Assembly (NCBI GenBank): GCA_036971715.1
Contig: JAVHJL010000001.1
Span: forward strand, 1,922,001 to 1,986,000
Length of the DNA stretch: 64,000 nucleotides
Direction: 5' to 3'
Origin: Arthrobotrys musiformis
Lineage: Eukaryota; Ascomycota; Orbiliomycetes; Orbiliales; Orbiliaceae
A program made the translations under genes and the position numbers. The notes under the pieces were generated by a model. It was not told the origin of the DNA. It saw only the letters and a program-made list of their open reading frames with translations, and searched no databases. This document shows, in pieces, positions 57,742 through 64,000 of the stretch (the first letter of the stretch is position 1; each line of letters begins with the position of its first letter).

Positions 57742-59630
57742 TGGCCTTAGGGTATTTTAAAGGACCCAAAGCTGCCTTCAGACTACCATCATATACACGT
57801 ATTCCTTGAAGGCCATGCCCTCTAAGCATCAACTCCGCGCGGACATGTTTCAGTTAGGTTGGTCTACCTCCTCCAGTATCTCCATGAAGACCACACGCAT
57901 ACAACACATGCTGATCCACCTCAAGGTTCCCCCATGTATAGGCACCTATCTATATTCATGCCGTAACCCCTAGTATAATATGTGTGTATATATACTCATC
58001 TGAGTACCCGTTCTGGCCTGGGAACGAGACTAATCTCGTAACTAGACTTTTGTCACGCCGAACCCCGTCGAAGGGGTAGTCCTGGCTGCGCAAAGGCTGG
58101 CCTCAGACAATGCCTCGATGAGCATGCTCGATGCTATCGCTTCGTCCGGAAGAGTGGATTGAACTTTTCGCCCTGCGAGAAGTTTTACCCTTGATTTCTG
58201 ATCGACCAATTTCGTTTTACAACACTAGCACTCAGAGGATGCGAGGGAGTGCGAAATCTTCATCTAGATGGAGACCCGTCAAGGCGTCCCCATAACGCAG
58301 ATGGGGACGTCGTAAACCCGACTGCTTCTCAGTCGAAGACCCTTCGTTCAAAACAACTGGGTCATCAGTCCTAGCTTTAAAACCACGAATTCGACCTTCG
58401 ACACGTAGTGTTTTAGAATGGGACTGACGCACATTCAACCGGCAAGCCCGCTGCAAAATTACTCACAGCAAAAAAGTCGAAGCAAGGAGGGTCCTTCGCG
58501 CCTCGTAAACCCGACTTAATTTTGAAATCAATTCTCGGAATCTCAAGGCGTCGTATTGACCGAAATTGACGGGAATTCAGCTGACCCAAAAGCCTACTGG
58601 GAGGGAGAATGGTTAAACCCCTCCTTGCGATCGGGCAAAAGAAAAAGTCAGCCCGGTTTAAGGCCAGACTACGGAGACAATAATCTCCTCGATGGCCAAC
58701 CGTTGTCTTTGTTGTTTCCTAAGCTCTTGGTATCGAACTTATCCTTAACTTTTGGCTTGTCTCGTACCCCAGGTCTATAGGTCTGGGAGCATTTTGACAG
58801 CCATTTATATTCAAAATACCACGCAGGAAAGATATCCGGCTCGGTGTGGAGGACAATGGCCTCAAGAACTAGCTAGTCACGGCCCAGCACGCGCACGTTC
58901 GTTTCTCTTTTGGAAGGTTGGCCATATACTGGGGACTAGACCAACCATATATACATTTCCAGCAGCTTGTAGCAGTCTGGCCAGGAGGTTGCCACAGGTT
59001 ACACAAATTACCTAAATAGTACTGGTGCCATCCGACGCAAAGGTCGTACACAGCAAGAGCTCAGCATGAAACGCCGCCTTGCAACCGGAATCAAACCAAG
59101 CTGAAGGTCTTGACTGTGCCTTGCTCCTCATTGGTCTCTAAATTCAACTTGTAGCTAGGAATTCAAGACAAGAATCCGCAACACAGGTAGGAGAGGATTT
59201 TCACGATGCAGGCTTGGGATGGGTGACTACATAACTTGACACGTCTTCGAATCAATTATTCTTTGCCGCCGCCCGATCTCATCTTCGAAACCACTTCTGA
59301 GGGCCTCAGGAGACCCTTTTAGACCTTCGTATGTGCAGCTAGTTTCAAGACCTTTTCTGGATCGTTCAGCGTTGGAATCCCTTCTAAGGTCACTGCAAGA
59401 AAGTTTCCCGCAGCCTCTCAGAAACCCCCGGCCCGACCGCCGCCAGCCACCAGCCATTTTCGAAACTCGCTTTCGACGGCTCTGAAGCCCGTATCGGACC
59501 ATGTCCCAGGGATATAACGACCCAGAGTTGAATGATCTAGGAAATTCAGGTATATAATGAATGGATTACATAGATATAAATAAACCAAGACCGCGATTCT
59601 AACACTAGTTGGGGCCAAGCGGGGGGGTTG

Positions 59631-60470
59631 ATGGCCTTCAGCGAGGACACGGATTCCTTTTTAAATTTCAGATTTACTCCCGACGATATAACTGTGGCCA
59701 ATCAACATCCCACAACCCTCCACCATGCTACAGGTAAAGTTGAGACCAAAACAATTAATTTTTTTAAAAGCTCTGTTTAATATTTCTCGCTTCTAGACTA
59801 TTATCATGACTACACCATAGAATCGACTTCAAAATTTCCGGATCATACCACACCCGCAAATGCACAACCAGGCCCCTCTAAAGTGCGACAGCCCACTGAA
59901 AAACGTAAACGCCCCGGTTCTGAAAATCGCGTGTGTGACGAATGCAATGTGGAATTCAGAAATCTACGGACCTTCGGCGAGCATATGTCCAAACAGCACG
60001 GGGTCAAAATATTCAAGTGTGATTGCTGCGAAAGTAAAGCTTCCAGGCCTGATAACCTTGCAAGCCATAAGCGAACCTGCCACCCACCTGGCCTCGCCGT
60101 CACCGCTGCTGCCCCCACAACCGGTCCTGATAAAAAGACCCTGCGAAGAGTCAGCGTTCGCGATATCAATCAATCGTTCGAACCGATGCAGTCATCGTCC
60201 CAATCTAGTTCGCACGATCACGGTGAAGCTAGAAGGTCCGTCCCATCACCCTCGAACCTTGAGAATGCGGACTTTTCCAGTGGAATTACTGTGGATAATC
60301 CTTCAGACAAACAGCTTATTCATAAACTCAAGATCGAGCTAGAAGCAAAGAATCAAGAAATGGAAGCGAAGGATCAAGAAATCAAAGCAAAGGACCAAGA
60401 AATCAAAGCAACGAAACAAGAACTCCGTCATTGGAAAAAGCAGTACCTCGCATTAGAAGGCTCGGGGTAG
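59631..60470 (+). CDS. zinc-finger protein with C-terminal coiled coil (paralogue 2)
   Basis: Exons 59631-59733 and 59797-60470 around a 63-nt intron give 258 aa, starting MAFSEDTDSF. The layout mirrors the gene at 53571: an acidic/polar N-terminus, a C2H2 finger (CDECNVEFRNLRTFGEHMSK, then QH; C-x2-C-x12-H-x4-H), a C2HC finger (CDCCESKASRPDNLASHKRT, then C), a basic stretch (KKTLRRVSVRDINQ), a Ser-rich linker, and a C-terminal coiled coil made of seven-residue units EAKDQEI / KAKDQEI, ending HWKKQYLAL. The HWKKQY ending and the finger spacing are shared with paralogue 1, while linkers have diverged completely. The coiled coil suggests dimerisation, possibly with its paralogue. Likely nuclear. 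No named family recognised, and target unknown. Confidence 0.82.
60343..60425 (+). repeat. 21-bp tandem repeat encoding heptads of the coiled coil
   Basis: Three to four imperfect 21-bp units (GAAGCAAAGAATCAAGAAAT type) encode EAKNQEM, EAKDQEI, KAKDQEI and KATKQEL. Unit length equals one heptad turn pair, so copy-number change keeps the coil in register. Confidence 0.85.
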
Positions 60471-63108
60471 CAAAATCTCGCGGGGAGGCCCACATTTACA
60501 AGGGAAAACTTTGCGTTTGATGGGTCTCTGACCTTGAGGGTTAATGATAAATCGCCGGCTCTTATTTCTCCCCTCTCGGCGGGCAGTGAACTATCTCGTT
60601 CTAACGTCGATACGAATCTCTATTGTTTTTTTTTTGTACCTTTTTCTTTTTTTGTCCCTAGGGGAAACTTACCTATAAGAGAGCTCGAAGCTACCACCCC
60701 GCAGTAGCCCTAAACCCATACGTACACAATGCACGATGATACTATGATGCTAATGCGTACACCTCTATAGACTGGCGAATGTAGCAAACGTTCTATATTT
60801 GATAGGCGGTATTGATAACCAGGAATGCTTTTACGTCAAAGTACTTAGCGCGGGTTAAGTATAGAGAAATTCAAGCAAAGTATTTTAGTATATCTTCATG
60901 GCACTATCGTCGAAGGCGTAGAAATATGATCCCTGCGGAGGTATAAGGTACGGCGTAGGCATAGGCCTGTATGCTTTCGATTTGTTAATATACATTGCGG
61001 GGCTCTGTTTTATAAATATCATAAGCCAGAATCATCAGTAGCCTCGGGACCTTAATCATCAATACACTGTAAGGTCTCGAGACTATGGACATACATGTGC
61101 GTTCTTTAACTCTACGCCCCTTCTTTCTCAAAAAAAATTAAAAAAAAGGGGTATGCGATTTGTAGGTATTCGCCTGTTACTAACTTAGTGAGTTACCTAG
61201 CCTATAGATTACTATATATAGAAGCATTACATTTAAAAACCTACGATGTGGGTTGCTGCCACAATTCAGTTTAGTTACGAGACTGCCACTAACGTTATAA
61301 CGCAGAATCTTAGGATATTAAGGGAAAGCAACACAGGACCTGTTAGGATGTCCTGTTGTTACTTCACTGTTGTCTAGGTACAAGACGGGAGCGCACCAAA
61401 AACGCAATGTAGCTTCGTGTATGAGTCCTCAAGCTCATGTCATGATGTCAAAGCTAGCACCTAGACGCAGAATTCTATGAGCTTAGTTATGTCTCGGCTA
61501 TGAGCCCGTTTTAAGGCATAGGTCAGCGTCTACTCTCCAGAAAACTATGTGAAGAGCTTATTATCTCTCCTTTAGATGATAATTCTTGGTTAGCTAGTTT
61601 TACAGATGGTGAATCTCTTCACATTAACCCCCTTGTAGGGGAAAATCGACCAAAATGGCGAGAAACTGATATCCATATATGGCGCTATCGGCGATTCTTG
61701 GGAATTGTAACAAATACCTCAAGAAGGGCCCTGAAGGAAACAAACGCCAGTTCGGCGAGGAGGGAAAAAAACAAGAAATCCATTTAAATGTGCTTCTATA
61801 GTTATGGCTGGAGTCATGGTGTACGGCTGTTGGATCAGAGCCTCGCTAATACAAAGGCGGTAGCAAAATAACCGAGGCGAATAGTACTAATAGTAAGCAT
61901 CAGCTATAGCTATATGCAGGCTGATTCGCACGTTGTGAAGCGCTTGAGCTCATGATCACTGGATAATGTGCTTCTGTGTGGTTTGAGCTCGAGGATAAAA
62001 TAAATCGCCAGGTGCCTATGTGTTATTAACGGGATTGTAATATTAACCCAAGCACGGAATGATTAATTATTAGGTCGTTTTATTGGCGCTGATCCATGAT
62101 AGAGTCCTACTATACTGGTCCCGAAATTTGAATTTTCAAAGGGCAGGGAGAGTATCTATATCTAAATGCACCTAAATATCTACATGTTTGTTGAGTTTAT
62201 GCAGTACATATACATATGGTTACTGTTTTCCAGCGCGGCGGATCGGACTGCACACATTCTATATTGATTACTACCAGTACTGCAGTATATGTTTATGTTT
62301 TACAGTGCATTATAATATCAGTGTCAACATCAATTGTGTTATCTCAGCTATGATGTTGAATCCATATTGGACGCTCGTAACTTTCTGGCTAATTAGCCAA
62401 GTGGATACGGCCGTGGTACATACTTTAGGCTTCGGAGCGGGAATGTTCTCATGGTTAGTATGATGATTTGGATAATCGATACAAAACTCCCTACGGGTAG
62501 TTGATACGGTCTCGCGAATATTATCCTCTTGTCTGGTACCCACCCGGGGCCGTATAGGTCCCTGCATTAGAGACATATCCTTCCTTTAATTTACCTAAAG
62601 GTTTTGGCCTATATATGCCTGTCTAACTTTAACTAGCGAGGCCCCGGCGAGACATCGCTATGCTCCCGCTACTAAAATACAAGATTATGACAATGATGCC
62701 ATATCTCTAGTCTCGACATATGTACATGCACACCCAGGTACCTGAGAACAAAATACTGTATTTTGAAAATGAAAGTGAGGGGAAAATTAGAAATTCAATT
62801 GATCAAGGAACACCCTCAAACACTTACCAATGGTAATTCTATCGTCGCAATGACAAAGGCACGATATATGCTACGATTTGTACTAAAAGAACCGACGGAC
62901 CCACATTTACGGTATCAATGATTTCATTTCGAGATAGAGTTTAATTACAGTGAAAGGTAGGAGGCAAAATAAAAGCCTATGAATCAAAAGATGCATTCGT
63001 ACGCGCGTGCGCCAAATCCCCAAAGATAGATTAAAACAAAAATGCACCAACCAATACCTAGTACGAAGCGTATATACGTATCTCTAATTGACGAGATTCA
63101 CCATAGGT
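60471..63108. other. gene-poor stretch of 2.6 kb
   Basis: No supported active gene. T-rich runs at 60620-60655 follow the zinc-finger gene. A remnant resembling a LAGLIDADG homing endonuclease lies at 61533-61787. The frame at 62188-62463 has no recognisable signature. Confidence 0.45.
61533..61787 (+). pseudogene. remnant resembling a LAGLIDADG homing endonuclease (possible mitochondrial intron insert)
   Basis: An 85-codon frame without a proper start contains SPLDDNSWLASFTDGESLHI, which resembles the first LAGLIDADG motif of fungal mitochondrial intron proteins (pattern NxWxxxGFxDGEG). After it the sequence (RPKWRETDIHIWRYRRFLG) does not follow the family well and the frame ends in a Lys-rich tail, so any original gene is broken. 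The upstream 150 bp (GTATGAGTCCTCAAGCTC and so on) resemble group I intron sequence only vaguely. The resemblance rests on about ten residues. Confidence 0.3.
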
Positions 63109-64000
63109 CTACCAGGTCAACTGCGTGCTCCCCAAAATCTCCGCCGCTAAGTTATATATCTTCTCATTCTCCCGACCGTCAACCTGTAACAGCACACTGG
63201 TCCAACTATCCCCGATAGTTATCAACGGCCATACCACCCACTCTTTTCTCTGCACCATACTACACAAGACTCTGATATACCTCTTCATTTTTCCACCCGC
63301 CAAAAACCAACTATAATTATCGACTTTGCAGGCGGTGGCCATATAGTGCGCTGCAATCGCGATGGCCCTTTCGTCCTTTTGAGCAAGCAGACTGACGAAT
63401 GCGCCCGGGCACATCGTGGGGAATGTATTCACACGGCCTGCCAGTTCGCTGATTGTATTCGAGGGGATTAATAGAGCCGCGTGAACCCATTCTATTAGAC
63501 CCATTGTGATTCTATACACCGCCCGAAGCTCTGGATCGGCGACTTCTTCGTCTATCCCGTCCTTCACACGACTGGATATCAACATCAACCGCTCGTTTCT
63601 CAAAAACTCCGGAAGTTCCTCGTCTAGTACCGTTGCCCCCTCGCGAGCTTCGATTAGGCGTCTACAACGCGTTCCGTCGAGGAGGTTCCAGTAGTTGTAC
63701 CCAACGGTTTTGGTACCCTGACTCATACGGAAGAATCTTACAAAGTCGTCGTAGAAGTCTTCTTTATTCGAATGATGAAAGGCGTTCATGCCATTCCACA
63801 AAGCTATGAGCATCGATGTCGCAAAGATGGCTTCGGCGCTCTCCCCGACTTTCTCGGGCTCCGATAGGATCTGTTGGAATGAACGGAGTGCTTTGGTGAA
63901 GTACTTTGAGCTGGCGGAGCCGATGAGGCTTTGTGGTTCTACGGCTGTGCGGTCGATTAGATGTACTGCCGCGCAGGCGAGGAGGGCGTCTTGGAGGAAG
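63109..64000 (-). CDS. C-terminal part of a fungal-specific (Zn2Cys6-type, Upc2-like) transcription factor (partial)
   Basis: The minus-strand frame is open from base 64000 to the stop at 63109, about 297 codons with no intron. It starts inside FLQDALLACAAVHLIDRTAV, which matches the helix preceding the central domain in the fungal-specific transcription factor family (consensus like PFLLHALLALSALHL). Further segments are SASSKYFTKALRSFQQIL, AIFATSMLIALWNGMNAF, PSNTISELAGRVNTFPTMCPG, AHYMATACKVDNYSWFLAGG and MKRYIRVLCSMVQRKEWVVWP, and WPLITIG near the end, all typical of the Upc2/Ecm22-like group. The DNA-binding zinc cluster would lie beyond the window end. The role of the factor cannot be inferred. 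No neighbouring gene suggests a target. Confidence 0.85.
   Translation of the reverse strand, partial: FLQDALLACAAVHLIDRTAVEPQSLIGSASSKYFTKALRSFQQILSEPEKVGESAEAIFATSMLIALWNGMNAFHHSNKEDFYDDFVRFFRMSQGTKTVGYNYWNLLDGTRCRRLIEAREGATVLDEELPEFLRNERLMLISSRVKDGIDEEVADPELRAVYRITMGLIEWVHAALLIPSNTISELAGRVNTFPTMCPGAFVSLLAQKDERAIAIAAHYMATACKVDNYSWFLAGGKMKRYIRVLCSMVQRKEWVVWPLITIGDSWTSVLLQVDGRENEKIYNLAAEILGSTQLTW

Larger units (their letters stand above)
54682..59630. other. gene-poor, repeat-containing stretch of 4.9 kb between the zinc-finger paralogues
   Basis: No supported gene. It holds copies of three dispersed repeats (55081-55129, 55879-55896, 57141-57161; 56828-56862; 57719-57741), a very AT-rich patch (56370-56640), and a tRNA-like or SINE-like stretch (57040-57100). 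A 14-bp direct repeat (TCGTAAACCCGACT) occurs near 58308 and 58505. Short frames at 58232-58780 and 59227-59618 are not supported. Confidence 0.45.

Overview
The window is nuclear DNA of a filamentous ascomycete (Pezizomycotina). Genes are split by short introns, mostly 49-125 nt, with GT..AG ends and CTAAC/CTAAT-type branch sites. The families are typical of these fungi: two fungal-rhodopsin-domain membrane proteins, a LaeA-like methyltransferase, a GH5 cellulase with CBM1, an AA12-type quinoprotein dehydrogenase, peptide N-glycanase A, DUF3074, GPI-anchored Ser/Thr-rich wall proteins and an Upc2-like transcription factor tail. No tRNA, rRNA or CRISPR array was recognised. I rebuilt exon structures by hand from reading frame, splice sites and family conservation; where coordinates are called exact, the phases close without a stop.

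Layout. 0-9 kb: tail of an unknown gene, a peroxisomal (C-terminal SKL) enoyl-CoA hydratase on the minus strand, rhodopsin-like gene 1 (minus), and a doubtful small gene. 9-20 kb: a secreted cysteine-rich protein with CBM1-like modules, a GPI mucin-like protein, a gene-poor stretch with an interstitial telomere-like tract and a 9-bp tandem repeat, a secreted sorbosone/pyranose-type dehydrogenase, and a damaged-looking gene for a deaminase-fold protein. 20-31 kb is the densest part: DUF3074 protein, rhodopsin-like gene 2 (nine exons including a 16-nt exon), a beta-propeller lactonase, a cysteine-rich/basic orphan, an orphan membrane protein and peptide N-glycanase A. 31-48 kb: cellulase, glycine-rich small protein, GPI-anchored small protein, O-methyltransferase and LaeA-like methyltransferase.

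48-63 kb is a gene-poor compartment with dispersed short repeats. Its only convincing genes are two paralogous zinc-finger/coiled-coil genes about 5 kb apart. It also has a very AT-rich patch and a remnant resembling a LAGLIDADG homing endonuclease. The window ends inside the C-terminal half of a fungal-specific transcription factor.

Functional picture. Several products are secreted enzymes or wall proteins for plant polymers or glycoproteins (cellulase, CBM1-like protein, quinoprotein dehydrogenase, peptide N-glycanase, two GPI proteins), which fits a saprotrophic or plant-associated fungus; that is inference. No polyketide or peptide synthase is present, so this is not a classical secondary-metabolite cluster, although an O-methyltransferase and a LaeA-like protein sit side by side. 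The most unusual items are the zinc-finger/coiled-coil pair in the repeat compartment and the deaminase-like gene.
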